The position numbers and the translations under genes were made by a program. From Podocnemis expansa (taxonomy: Eukaryota; Chordata; Testudines; Podocnemididae), in assembly GCA_007922195.1 (NCBI GenBank), contig ML682090.1:2530421-2594420 (forward strand): 64,000 nucleotides of DNA, in the 5' to 3' direction. Shown here piece after piece: positions 1 to 14,100 of this stretch (position 1 is the first letter of the stretch; each line of letters begins with the position of its first letter). A model generated the notes under the pieces. The model was not told where the DNA came from. It saw only the letters and a list, made by a program, of their open reading frames with translations, and made no database searches.

Positions 1-420
1 GGCAGCAGTTACCACAACCCTCAAGGGATATTGTCATGCCTGGTAAAAGCTTACTTGTGCTGCATTCAAGGAACTGTAAAATGATTGGGTCACTTTTATG
101 TTAATTATAAGATTCACATTTTCTAGGTAGTTTGCGAGGGTTATTCAAGTTCATTTAGGATTTCAAATCACTTAAGTACCTTGTTAATGAAGTCTTGACT
201 CATAGATCCAAGGAATTAAAGGGAGACATCTTAGAGTCAAAATGATGGTCTCATATTTTGTAGTGCAGAACAATAATTGAAATAATAGACGAAGTCTGAG
301 TCAGTTTAGTTCTTTAGGATTATTTGCACTCAGTTTGACAGTAGAAACCACATACCTAATTCTTCTTTCACTATGCATAGTGTTGTTCGGAATTTTTAAT
401 CTCAAATGTGATGTCTAGGT

Positions 421-919
421 CAGTGGTTCCCAACCTGGGGACTGTGGGCAATGTGTTCCAGGGGGTCTGTGGTGCTGCTCCCCACCAGGGCTGGAACCCA
501 GCTGCAGCCCTGATGCTCCCTGCTGGGGCTGGATACCAGTTGGAGTGGGGATGTGCAGAGGGCTGCCTGCTGCCGCTGCTCACCAGCTGCAGATGCCACC
601 AGTGGCTCGGCTTTGGTCCCCAGCAGGGGCTGCCTGCCCCCACTCTCCTGCAGGGGCTGGCTGGGAGCCATGGCGGCGGTGCCTCTGCTCACTAGCCCAA
701 CGGCTTGATCCGCTCCCCTGCAGGGGCTGGCACAGGGACTGGGAGGAGGCCATGGCTGCAGCAGCTTCCGCTCCCCAGATTCTGGCCACGTGGACCTGAT
801 TTTGGCGTTGTGGGCCAAATCCTGCCTTTGGCATTGGATAGTAGCGACAGATGGGAGTCTGCAAAATTTTTTGGGCTACAAAAGGGGTCCTCAGCCTGAA
901 AAAGGTAGGGAACCCACTG
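421..919. mobile_element. Non-autonomous hAT element (499 bp)
   Basis: Begins CAGTGGTTCCCAACC and ends GTAGGGAACCCACTG, flanked by perfect 8-bp duplications GTCTAGGT (413-420 and 920-927). The interior is GC-rich without a transposase frame. Confidence 0.88.
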
Positions 920-1185
920 GTCTAGGTAATACATGGATATTTAAATTTAATCTGATTTGTTCTGTGTTGGTAACTGGTACGTAAAAGGTTGTCTATACAA
1001 TCAAACTCTAGCAGATTGGTATCTCTTCAGTGACTACATTGTGTGCACTCTAATATTTCACAGGGCAATGCACAAAGAGACAGCAACATAGCCATTGCTG
1101 GACTGGATGGACAAAGAATACACCTAGTTTAGTATCTTACCCTTGACAGTATCCGGTTCTAGATATTTCAAGGGGAAGGTATATA

Positions 1186-1633
1186 CAGCGGGGACCCATT
1201 AGTGCACAACGGTTCGGTTAACGCACGCTCTGGTCATGTCCCCTGAAGGCACCAAGTTAATGCACGGGACTCAGTAACGTGCGGTGGCTATGGGACCATG
1301 GCAGGGGTGTCGTGGGGGCCTGGCACATGGGGCTCGTGCCCTGAATCCCAGCACAGCCCCTGCCTCTCCCAGCCTCTATCCGGAGATCTGGGGCTGTGGC
1401 TGCTGCTCCCTGCCCTGTCCCCAGCTGGAGATCTGGGGCCAGGCTGGGGGTCGGGCCCCAGTGCAGAAAGAGGGCCGGGGGCACGGCCTGTGGCTAGGGA
1501 GCGGGGTCTGCGCCGGTGCCCCGGGTCCTTCCCTGGGACAGCAATGCTCCTGGTCCTGTCTACGCGTGGTCCAGTTTACGCATGGTTGTGGTAGCTTGTC
1601 CCCCACCACTGATGCATTAACCGGTCCCCACAG
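1186..1633. mobile_element. Mariner-like MITE (448 bp) with TA target site
   Basis: Termini CAGCGGGGACC and GGTCCCCACAG are inverted repeats flanked by TA. The inner inverted stretch TTAGTGCA/TGCATTAA continues the match. The GC-rich middle (about 1280-1560) resembles the middle of the hAT at 19044-19513. Confidence 0.7.
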
Positions 1634-2050
1634 TACTTCTCACAGCAGACAGTTCTGTATTATCATATGTGGGTAGTACCTTCCTATGCTCAGGATTGCA
1701 TATGTTTTTCAGTAATTAATATCACAGTATTAAATCATCCAACTAGTACTGTTGTTTATGTTGTAAATTTTGAACCTTACCTGTTCATGTTTAACCCTTG
1801 ATACTGTCAGTCATAATGTAGTGGTGCCAATCCTTAACGGGGTGGAATTTCTCTCTCATCTACACTTGGAATATTAACATAGGTCACTTTTTGATATAAA
1901 AACTGTAAAAGTTAATTTAGTTGCCTATTACTTGATATTTTTCTCTTCCTCACTTCGTGAGTTTTGTTTTAAAAAGGGAGGACTGGGGGAGAACGTGAAT
2001 TAATTTATGAACAACTTCTGTCTTATCTAATTTCTCTTCTTTCATTTTAG

Positions 2051-2101
2051 ACCATTGCTGACATTATCCGAACATGTTTGGGACCAAGAGCTATGATGAA
2101 G
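2051..2101 (+). CDS. CCT3: CCT3 exon encoding residues ~32-48
   Basis: The acceptor is TTTCATTTTAG. The exon encodes TIADIIRTCLGPRAMMK (17 codons, phase 0 at both ends). The donor reads AAG followed by GCAAGA, so the intron starts with GC. Human numbering is used for residues. Confidence 0.95.
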
Positions 2102-5100
2102 GCAAGAGCTTTTGTTGTAGGCTTTGTGCTAGATGGTGCCTTGAAATACTGCATATCAGCTCAATATAAACACTGTTTCTTTTCTCCAATGTAGATGCTT
2201 CTAGACCCAATGGGTGGAATTGTGATGACCAATGATGGCAATGCTATTCTTAGAGAAGTGAGTCTTTGGTTTTGATATCTTTTTCTTAAGTAGATGGACA
2301 GTCATTCCAGATTGAAGTTGCCAGTGCGCGTTAGGGAATTGTCCAAATCACTGACAATAATACCTAGGTCTTACATAGGATTTAAAAACAGTAGCCCCAT
2401 CCCAAATCAAGGATGGACAATCAACAAGTTGAGTTCCTTTTACTATTGATTTTTTTACTTAACCAATCAAATTGTATCTTCATTCTTGGCACATAAAATG
2501 TGTTTCAGGGTATAGGCATCTGATAACATTTATATAAATGAAATGTGTACAGATTTGCCTGTGTATCTCATGTTGCAACTGATTAATATTCAGTTGTCTC
2601 AAATTACAAAATGCAACACATGTTAATATGTGAAATTCGGATTCCATTACATCTTTTTCTCTTACTGTGGTTGGTCGAGGAAGGTAAGTTTTGAATAGAG
2701 GTATCAAATGAGATACATTCATCTAAAAATGTCAGTAGCAAAAAAAAGACCTACAACTCTGTAAAATCCTTAGTCTTAGACACTAGATTTTGCTTAATAT
2801 TAAGCCCGTTTCTAACAACTTTTCTGTAATACAAATATATTGCGTAGAACCAGTACTGTCCAATTGACCTTAGTTTTAAGTGGTCTGGATATTGGCAACA
2901 AGTTTGCCTTTTATTGGCTTTTGGCCATACAGGCTCATGGCACCCCTAATCCATGTGGAAGTCCTAGCTGCTGGCAGATTTGCAGGAGTGCAGCCAGGGA
3001 TGGAAGTGCTTGGATGTGTGAAGCCTGAGCCCCAGAGTAAAGGGCAGGCAGGTCAGCCATGGAGAGCGGAGCCACTCCCTAGATGTCTGGGCTTTCCACA
3101 GTGAGTGAGGGCACAGAGGAGCTGCACAGTACCACTCTCTAAGCTGCACCCTGCCCCTTGCACATGGGGCTCTGCATGACCCAGCACTTCCATTTCCAGC
3201 GGCAGCCCCTGTTTCTCTTGGAAAGCAGGCTTGTGGGGCTGTGACCAGGGAAGGAAGTACGAGGATGTACCAAACTAGTTCCAAAGCCACAGCAGGGGAC
3301 TGCCTGAAGAACAGAGGGAGTGGTACCATACAGCCCCAGTGCATCCTTTCCTGGCTGCAGCCCTAGGAAGCAGATTTTCAGGGCTGCAGCCTTGCAAGGA
3401 AGTGCAGGGATGTGCTGAGTGCCAGCTGGAGGCAGGTTTGTTGTGCTCTTGCCAATGAAGGTATGTCCCAGTGTGCATTTTTTATCACTAACTTCTAGTT
3501 GGTAACAACTTCTAGTCATCCACTGAGAAGTTGCTAAGGTAGAACCTGCTGTCTCTGTACAAAAACCCTTCCTGACACAGCTTGTGATTCAAGTAATACA
3601 GTAAAGTAACACAGGACATGAAATATTATTGCAAATGGAACTTCGTACAAGAAAGGCTGGGCTCTGAGATAAATTTTGCCTAGTGAATTTGACAGTAATT
3701 GAGGATAATATGGTTCATATTAAATTCCCTTCCATTGGCATGAGGAGGAATCTTGTGTGATAGTTATAATTGCTTATTTGAGATTAAATTCTCTTTAAGT
3801 GCGCATTACTGCTGAGAGTAGAATTTGGCTTATTGTCTGAATCTTCTCTTTGTGTCATTATGACTCTTTCTATAGTGCTGACAGTGGTGGTAGTTTTGTT
3901 AACATGTTAGAGCAAGGTTCCTGGCCTGGGATGCTTGCGATTTATATAATTCTTATTAAATACTGGTAACTAACAGCTTGTTAAATGACAAGTCAGTTCT
4001 CATTTGAAAGGAAAATGTGTATTGTGTGTAATTCAACTCTGCACAATTCTGTTGGTCTCCTCACATCAGATGAGTAAAATATCACTAGTTTATTTTCATT
4101 ATTCTTGTACTAAGCAAGTATATTTTGCACTTGGGGTAATACATTTTCATAATGGCTTAGCAGGGCTGGTGTAACTTCCATGTTAATTAGTGTTACAGTC
4201 CCTTCTTACATGTCTCTCTCTCTCTACTGGCTTTCACCAGCTGAGTCATACAGAGACAGACACTGACCATTGCTCTCTTTCCACACAAATATTTTTAAAT
4301 ATCATCCTACTGCCTAAAAGGACAAATAAAGAATTTTATCTTCTGCTTCAGCAGTGAGGAAAAAATTCTTTGCCATGACGAAGTGAAACCCCTTTCTGAT
4401 TTCAAATTTTCTATTCCCTGTAAATGCAGACAAGTACATTGCATTTCAAACAGTGGTCCTGTTTTGCTGTCTTCCCTGCAGATTCAGGTCCAGCACCCAG
4501 CTGCAAAATCCATGATCGAGATCAGCCGTACTCAGGATGAGGAGGTTGGAGATGGGACCACATCTGTAATTATCCTTGGTGAGGGCATACTTTAAGTGAA
4601 GGCAGGATTACAGCTAAAGTTGCTTGTATTTTGGTTAATAGCCTTTTTGGCACAGAGATATTCATTTTAATATTCATATTGATGCTCTGTGGGATATTCA
4701 TACATGCTGACTCAGATTAATGATGAGCCACTTTTCTAGCCTGATAATTTCTATCCTTGGTAAGCTAAGTGGAAGCTTTGGACAGCTTGTCCTGTGGATG
4801 GATAGCTAAGAGCAAAGCAGTTTGCCTTTGTACACCATTTGTCTGAAATTTGGCACTGGAGAATTGCTATCTAAGGGCCGGCCCCCTCCCTCCTGTGCCA
4901 CCAGACATTGCAGCCACTTTACATTTTCTCCCTTGTATGAAAGCCGGGTTTCTGAGATTCGCCCCATATTTGCTCTTGGGAATACTGTGAGCATACTCAG
5001 AGCATCCCTCAGTACTTTTATGCTAGGGAAAACATAAATGTGAAGGCTTTCATTACCAAGGATGAGGTAGGTCTTTTACAAGCAAGTGAAAGTATTTTTA

Positions 5101-8100
5101 CGTTGCCCCCCCACCGCCACCTCCCCCCCAAAAGAAAAAATTACAGTAAGTCTGAGCATAGGTCAGCTGAGTGGGGCTCACATTGTAGAGCTAAAAATAG
5201 TAGTGTAGATACTTGGGCTGGAGCTTTAGACTCTGAAATCCACCCCTCCCACCAGCTTTCAGAGCCCAAAATCTTATACTACCATTTTTCCACCCATAGC
5301 ATGAGCCCCACAAGCCAGTCAGTTGACCTAAGCCCTGAGACTCGCTATCACTGGTCTCTTTTAGCTGAAGACAATTCCCTGCCCTGAAAAGCTTTCTTTC
5401 AAATTTAAGCAGATAATCATGATTAAATACAGAAGAGAAGGTGGCGATGATTACAGGGCTCTTAGAATAGGTAACAGATGCTTTAGGTGCCTCTTATTTA
5501 TTCTATCCCTACTACCTCATAGTGCCAGCAATATCCACTGTTATATCTTTCATTTTCATTTAGCTGGGGAGATGTTGGCTGTAGCTGAGCACTTTCTAGA
5601 GCAGCAGATGCACCCAACTGTGATCATTGGTGCTTATCGTAAAGCTCTTGATGATATGATCAGCAGTCTGAACAAAATCAGGTGAGCAGAGTATTTGGGA
5701 TTATTTCTCAGTGCAATTCTGAGTAAAGATGAAATGGCTTATTCAGCCTAGCAGTATAATGGAGCAGGAGGTCCATATGCCAATTTATATAGCCACACAA
5801 GTTACCATGAGTGTCAATGACTTGGTTCTCATGGTTGTATTTGGGAGGCAGGAAATCATAGAAGAGTATTTCTGTGGTGCAGTCTGTTAATTATCATAGT
5901 ACCTTGAATAGATGTTTGAAAGTAGTGCCTCTGGGCTATTGTCTGTGAGCAGACTCATGGTAGTTTGATTAATGCTAAGCTGGTATGATTTTTAACCATC
6001 TTCCATGATGGGGAAGGTCACTCCTCATAGGGAATAGTCTTACAATTTCAGAGCTCTGGGGTGGGTTTTTTAACAATTCTTTTTCGTCTACCATGTGCTG
6101 CTGTTCTTTGCTCTAGCACTCCAGTTGATGTGAACAACAGAGAGATGATGCTGAAGATAATAAAGAGTGCTATTAACACCAAGGCGATAAGCCATTGGTC
6201 TGACTTGGCTTGCAGCATTGCACTTGATGCTGTCAAAACTGTGGAGTTTGAGGAAAATGGCAGAAAGGAAATTGACATCAAGAATTATGCAAAAGTAGAA
6301 AAGGTAGGCATGCTTTGGACACTTGCTTGTTTCTGTATCTCTCTTGCTAATGGCAGAGCATCTTTCTGAGCTACAATGCATGTTCTATGTGTATACCGCA
6401 CCTAACATAATGGGATACTGTCCCTTACTGGGGGACTCAGTCCTTGGAAATATTTTATACTTTGTGCTATCATCTTTGAAGAGAATGGGAGATGAAAGGT
6501 ATTAATTTCAAGGTCTTAAAAACTATGTTTGCCAAATTAAAAAAGAGTAATACTGGTGTAGGGAATATCTGATTTTCAGACTGCTAAGAAAGTATTACAG
6601 CTGATGGAATGAAAGTACAATATAACCTCAGAGTTAAAAACATAAGAGCTGTGAATTGAACAGGCAGCCATGCACCTCATTTGGGAGTGGAAGTATTTAA
6701 TCAGACGGCAGCAGCAGAGGCAGAAAGGGAAAAAACACATATAGTACAGGACTGTGTTTAAAAACAAACTACTAAAAATTAAAGGAAAGCAGCATTTTTC
6801 TTCTGCATAGCAAAGTTTCAAAGCTGCTTTAAGTCAAAGTTCAGTAGTAAACTTTTGAAAGAACAGCCATTAATGTTTTGTTCAGAATTATGAACATTTC
6901 AGTGTTATGAACAACCTCGATACCTGAGGTGTTCATAATTCAGTGGTTCTGTTGTAGTCCCTTCCAAGTCTTCAGGTGATAAGAGTTAATGCCAGTTATG
7001 GATACAGTTACCCTAGCATGGTCTGCCACCATGGCCTGGACAAGTCATAAGTAGTTAAGACAGTGCACATTCCATTTTCAGGACTAAAACTAGATGGAAT
7101 TTAAGACCGTTTGATTTCAGCAGGACAGACATATTTTCATGGAATAGGCTTCTGAGAGCTTTCCATTCTGCTGATAAGCTTATGCTCTTAAAAACTCATT
7201 AAGGAGAAGAAAAATAAAAGTGTTATTCTGACCATTATTCAGTCTTGTGAAGAGGAGAACTGATCTCTAGTGGTTAGATCAATGGGATTCCAGTATTCTC
7301 ATAGCTGCCACTGAGATGTGTGGCCAAGTCAGGTCTCAGCAACACTGTGTGCCTTAGTTTACTGAGCTGTAGGATGATGAGAAGTTCTGCAGAAGAGAGT
7401 AGTGATGCTGATATGTTTGAAAGGTACTATTGAAAAGGGAGAAGTCTTGTTCTGGAGTTTAGTTTTCAAAAGTAGATAGCTAAAGTTAGGTATCCAGATG
7501 TAAAAACTTGACTTGTTGTACCATACAGTGGAAAAGGACTGCAGTCACAATAGAAGATATGTTAATGCTGTGGAATTGTAAAAAGGGTAATAAACCAGCA
7601 TGTCAGACACAATGTGCAAGAAAAATGATGAAGAAATTGGTCTAAAACTTAATTACAACTGGGGCCAGATTTATGCAAATATTTAGGCTCTTGGTGGGAT
7701 TTGTAAAAGCATCTGGGTAGAAGTGCCCGACTCTCATAGAGAATCAGGGGGAAGTAGGTGCCTAACCTGTCATGGGGCTTTTGTAAATTGTCTGATACCT
7801 TTGTGAATCTCACCCAAACCTACTTAGGGACTTTTAAAAATTGTTCATGACAACTAACTCCTTTTTAAATATAAACTGGTTTGTTTCCTGTAACGTACTT
7901 TTAAAATTCATGCTAGAGTTTAAAGTCTGCCAAATTTATATTTTGTTTCTCTGTCATGTGAAAAATTACTTTTCCCATCTGCTTCAATAACTCTCATTCA
8001 TGCCCTGCATGTGTCCATCAGATTCCAGGTGGCATAATTGAAGACTCTTGTGTCTTGCGTGGAATCATGGTAAACAAAGATGTAACTCACCCAAGGATGC

Positions 8101-11100
8101 GTCGCTATATCAAGAACCCACGTGTTGTACTTCTGGACTGTTCACTAGAGTACAAGAAAGGAGAGAGCCAGGTATGGTGGGGCTTGTGTAAAGATGGATG
8201 CAGTTGTTTTATGTAATGCCAGTGAAATGAGCCAACAATTCCGTAATGAGCAAGGGTTTTCTTAATGTGTTATTCTGCTGCTTATGGGTTTGTTGCAGCC
8301 AGAGACTGACTGACAGCCAAGTATGAGCAAAATATACATGGAAACACTTCCTTATTTTAATAGTTAAGTACTATACTGATGGAAGGACTTTACACCAAGG
8401 TTTCCTCTTCTGCTCAACAGATCTTCATTGTTACGTACTGCTGAGTCCTTTCAGCTCTTCTCTGTTCAGTCTGTTTTAGCATCAGTTGAATGGACAAGAA
8501 CAATGGAGTATGATTGTTTTAGTTTAGAGACATTCATTTATGTTAAAACCTCGGTGAAAGAGGCTAATCCCTTTAATCTTCTTTATATGTAGACTGATAT
8601 TGAAATTACCCGTGAGGAAGACTTTGCACGCATCCTGCAAATGGAGGAAGAGTACATTCAACAGCTTTGTGAAGACTTGATCAGGGTCAAACCGGATCTC
8701 GTCATCACAGAAAAAGGAATCTCTGGTAATATATATGATTGAGTGCAGACAAATACAGTTGTGGTTGTGTTTCAGCATATTTCTTTAGTGTTAACAGTGA
8801 GAATGTGGTAATGGATTCTGAATATTGCCGTGCAGAAAGCAAATATTAAAGACTTCTTGTTTGTAATATTGAATCGGGCTCTTAGATTTATGTAGTATTA
8901 AAGATTCTGTTGCCCTCTAGAGGGCCAGGGTGGGCAGGTAAAAATATAAATCTCCAAATTCTTAAAGTTTCTGGATGTGTAACTTGCTTAGGGTATCTAC
9001 TGACAGACCTGCCCCATATGCATGCTTAATGAGAAGCTTGCAATTCCACTAAGTACAATCAGTCAGATGTAGTTATACTTAATCAGGGGGATGCAGAGTC
9101 TATATGACTTATTTTAAGCTGATGGCTGACCTCTTTATGGGTCCAGTGGCTTTTGGGATGCTCAGCTTTTCTCAGGGTTCAACTCGTGGTTTGGTAATGC
9201 ATTTAACTTTGAGAACAAGAGGCTAGCAAATGCAGAAGAGGTAGTTCTTGAATGTCTAATAGCTTTTATCCAGGTTGTACTGGAACTTTTTTTTTTTTTT
9301 TTTTTGGTTCTTAGCTTAGGAGAAGTGTTAAGCATCAGCTTCTTTTCTTTCATAATTCTTTGTAGGTTTCCAGAGGGACAATAAACCTTAAACTGGTATC
9401 AGCTGTAGACCAGGGGTTCCCAACCTTTTTAGGACTGGGAATGCCTTTGTAGGTTAAAAAAGAAGTGCCTGGCCCCCCCCCCCCCCCCATGCTTGGTGCC
9501 ACAGCCAGAATTGAGCCAGTGCCACTCTCCTCCCCAGGCCTGGGAGCCTCGGCGGCCATGGTCCCCTCCCCCAGCTGGGGAGCTGGAAGCAGCCATGGCC
9601 CCCTGCCCCCTACCCATGTTCCCCACCTGCCAGCCTGTTCTTCACCCCCTCCACTGCTTCCCCATCCCCAAACCCCTTTCCTCCCCGCTTACTGGTTACC
9701 AGCCGTGCTGCTGCACCTGCCCCCCCACCCCCTGGCTGCTCTGCCTGAGCATGCTCAGGCAAGGCAGGAGTTTTAAAAATTCCCTGCCTGGGGGAACCAG
9801 AGGCCTGGGTCTCCGTGGGAACCAGAGACCCAGCGGCATTGGGCCCCAGCTTTCAACCTGTCCACAGACCCCCTGGAGTCACTCTGCAGCCCATCAGGGA
9901 TCCGCAGACCACAGGTTGGGAGCCACTGCTGTAGACAGTAAATGTTAAACTTGATATCAGCTGTAGAAACTCAGTCTTTGTGGTGATTCTTCTAAGTAAA
10001 GTAATTTGAGTGCACCCTTGATTTCAGACTTGGCCCAGCACTACCTGATGAGAGCCAACATCACAGCTATCCGCAGAGTGAGAAAGACAGACAACAACCG
10101 AATTGCCAGGTGAACAGTCCTCGATTGCTGAGAGCCAGGTTGTGCAGTCCTTAAGTCATGTTGAGTAGTATTTACACATCGGTGCAGCCCAGTTGATTTC
10201 AGTTGGTTTCTCCTTATTGCCTCGGTTTCTCCCCACTTATTTGCTTGTTGAACTTTAGCTTGCAAATTAGTTTGGACATCTTAGGGCATGAACTGTCTTT
10301 GAGCTTACCCCACCCAGCAGTGTGGGGCCCTGATCATGTAGCAGCTCTCTTCTCTACTACAATCCATATCACAGCAAAGGATTTCTGGTTTGTTATTGTC
10401 TGCCAGGGCCTGTGGAGCTCGCATTGTGAGTCGCCCAGATGAGCTGCGCGATGAGGACGTGGGGACTGGAGCCAGACTTTTTGAAGTTAAGAAAATAGGA
10501 GATGAGTATTTTACCTTCATCACAGACTGCAAAGACCCCAAAGCCTGCACTATCTTGCTGCGTGGAGCCAGCAAGGAAATCTTAGCAGTAAGTTATGGCA
10601 TGGTGTATTTTCTCTGATGTCAGGAGGCAGAGTACTTGGTGCAGACTATACGACTGGCAACAGGAGGCAGCATAAGTGCTATTAGAGAGGCTTTCTAATT
10701 ATGGCATCTTTGTAATTGCCAGCAGCATTCCACTGCTATGCAGAGCCATCTGGTATAACAAGATTTACTGCTAGCAACTATTTCTATATTGTGAAATGGT
10801 TTGAAAAAATGCGCAGGTTGATGGTCCTCAAAGGATTCCATTCTCAAATTCTACATAGGGAAAGCAAAGTTTACATCCCCCAGAGTAAACAATTGATCAG
10901 TTGACGTCTATGGGTTTTAAGCTATGTAGCATATCACATAAAAATGTCAAAAAAACCAAAACAAAACGAAAAACTTGTTAAAATAGTTTTGCAGAGTTGA
11001 AGGCCGGAAGGAACCATTTAAATCTCAAGTCCTGTGACTAAAGCATTTTAATGCTCAGGGGACAAAAATGGAGAGTGGCATGAGGAGGGAGCAAGTTCCC

Positions 11101-14100
11101 ACTGATGCCTGAGTGCACTGCATGGCAGTGAATTGCACAGGTGAGGAATACCCAAGGGATCCCAACCACTCCCCATGCTGCAGATGAAGGGGAAAAAATA
11201 CCCAAGCTCCATGCCAATCTGGCTTGGGCAAAAATTCTTTCCTCATCCCAAATCTGGCAAAGAGGTTAGTGAAATGAGGCATGTAATGGTCACCTGACTT
11301 ATCTAAGACAAACTAAATTAATTTGGCGACAAACAGATTTGGGAATAAATTAAGAACTGCTGGTGCTTAATGTCATGCTTAAATCTGTAGGCCAGGGGTG
11401 TCAAGCTCATGTCCCGCAGGCCGAATCTGAAGCACAGAGCTGCTATCTGGTCTGTGCCTGGGAGTTCCCTGCAGCAGCAGCAAACGCTAGGGACAGGGAT
11501 AGGCTGCAGCTGGAAGAGCATGGGTAGGTGTGCTTCTGGCTCACTCTGATCCCAGTCACAGCACAGGGGGATAAAAGAAGCAATCCAGCCAATCCTGGCT
11601 CAGCTGTGCTGTGGTCTGCCAGCCAATCAGTATCTCAGTCACAGCAGGCCTGGGTGAGGTCCCAGAGATCCCCTCCCTCATCCCAGCTGTTCAGTCAGTC
11701 AGCATGCTAGTTTGATTGACAGCGCATTGCACAACTCACAAAGGAAAAAGTAGCAGGGGTCTGTGTGGGAACGGGCCAATCAAAGGCCAGCTGGGACTGA
11801 GCCCAACCAAAGGCCAGCAGGCTGAATGACTGACTGACTGGGCAGGGGGAGAGGCAGGAGCCCAGCTAGCCTGTGTCTGTGGCAGACTGATTGCCTGCCA
11901 CCATGTGGTAGGTGAAGCGGAGGGGGTGTCTGGGAGCCATTGTGAGGAAGAGGAGCCCACAGGGCAGAGAAAACGGTAGGTGTCTGAGCCTGTGGGGTGG
12001 GGGAGTGGAAAGGAGAGTCCATGCCACTCTGAGTGTGGTAAGGGCAAGGGTTGTTTAGACTGTGAACACATGGCCCTCATCAGGTATCCTGCCCTCCAGT
12101 GTGGCCCTCCATGCTGAATGAGTTTGACACCCTTGCGGCCCTGCTACCTCTGATGAGAATTTGAAGCAACATTGAGTGTTTGCGTAAATAATTGATGCAG
12201 ATTTTTATATTGATCTTATTATATGTTCCTGACTGTTCTCTGAAGCCTCTGTCATTCTGCTGCTGCTTTTGGATGCTGTTATGCTATAAATAAGCAAATC
12301 TGTCGTTTTGCCCTTTTTTAAGGAAGTGGAACGCAACCTCCAGGATGCCATGCAGGTGTGTCGTAATGTCCTGATAGATCCTCAGCTGGTGCCAGGAGGG
12401 GGCGCTGCAGAGATGGCTGTTTCTCACACTTTGACAGAAAAGTCTAAAGCCATGACAGGAGTGGAGCAGTGGCCTTACCGTGCTGTAGCCCAGGCTCTGG
12501 AAGTCATTCCCAGGACACTGATTCAGAACTGTGGAGCCAGTACCATCCGTGTGCTAACTTCGCTACGAGTAAGGAAATAGTTCATGGGACTCCAAAGAGC
12601 TATTTACTAGCCCCCTCTTTTTGGCATCTGTAAAATGTATTTTCAGCTTTCAAGTCATAGCTACCTATGTGAATAGAAATAGGTCCCCAATGATCCAGCA
12701 CACTATGTTTAGGCTTTGTAGTAGGTTTTTACAAAGCCTAATATATAGGCACAATCTCCAAGACATCTTTGTTAAATCAAGAAGATTATTTTGCATTTCT
12801 GTGCAATGTTTTTACCCAAATATTGTCATTTTGTACTATTGCATGAGAACCTGCAAGGGAACTGGGAACCCTAGTCACTGTTCAAGCTACATTAATATGC
12901 CAGAATTAAGCAAATGGCATAACAGATTAAATTTAAATTTTTGCTTTACTTACATTTGGTTTCAGATCTTATTAACAAAACTGGTGAGAAAGTTTGTCTT
13001 TGGTTGATGTTTCTGAATCTAGTTAGTGTTCATATTTTAGGTTTCCTTCAGATAAATGGTTGGTTTGAGATCTTATTGCTAATTTGTTACAGGCAAAACA
13101 CACTCAGGAAGGCAGTCAGACTTGGGGAGTAAATGGTGAGACTGGAGCCTTAGCAGACATGAAGGACCTGGGGATCTGGGAGCCCTTAGCTGTCAAATTG
13201 CAGACCTACAAGACAGCTGTGGAGGTAAGGAAGCAACTGAATACAGTAATGATTGTGTCTAGCTGCCCTCTGTGCTTTGGTGTCTAGAGCTGGAAACCAT
13301 GTGTGAGAAGGGAAGAAAATTCCAGGTTGTCTCCATACCTACACGGTAGGAAGGTAGATATTGTGTCACTTGCTGTTTATGGCTGTGTGTCTACTGCTGG
13401 CAATCAGCATAGTCTCAGACAAATCCTGGGTCAAAGAAGAATGTAGATATCTTTGGAATCCAGTTGGTGACATCATGGGCACTGTGTACTGCACCATGGC
13501 TGGCTGATCGGTTTGATCAAATGACCCTTTTGTCTCCTCCCCACAGATTGTTTTGAACATTCGGTAGATTGTTGGTGTGTGGAAGATTAAACCATGTGGT
13601 CTCCCTTCCTGTACATCACCAGCAAATATTTTTCCTGTCAGCTTGGTCTCCTGGCCAAGTTCCAGTGTGTCTAAACGCCTTCCAAAAGGATTCAGTATTT
13701 TCTGTACTTCCCACCATGTCATATTGCCATGTGGCATTAAAGCAGCTACCATGGACCATGGCAGAGGTGGCTGCACTGTAGTAAGGTGTGAAGCACCTTG
13801 GGCTTCATCAGGATGAAGCACGTGACCTTGGTTTGGCTTTTATCCTTCTGTAATACAAAAGTACAAAATACTATGCAGAAAGCAAAGGAAGCTGATCAGA
13901 TTTAAAAGCAGGTATTGCCGTAATTTAGAGCAGCAGTAAGTAAAGCTCCCACCTAGTTGAGCCTGATCTAAGCCGTATGGGTTTTTTATTTTTGTACCAG
14001 TTTAAATTGGTTTAAGAACAAAATTGGTGGGAACATGGTGGATGCAAGCCCTAAGTGAAAGCTGCTAAGGTCAGCAAGGTATCTGAGCTGTAACATGTCC

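Noticed and set aside
9465..9948. Pro-rich open frames (103 and 151 codons) in a CCT3 intron
   Set aside because: Entirely within a non-autonomous hAT element with perfect TSDs and a poly-C tract.
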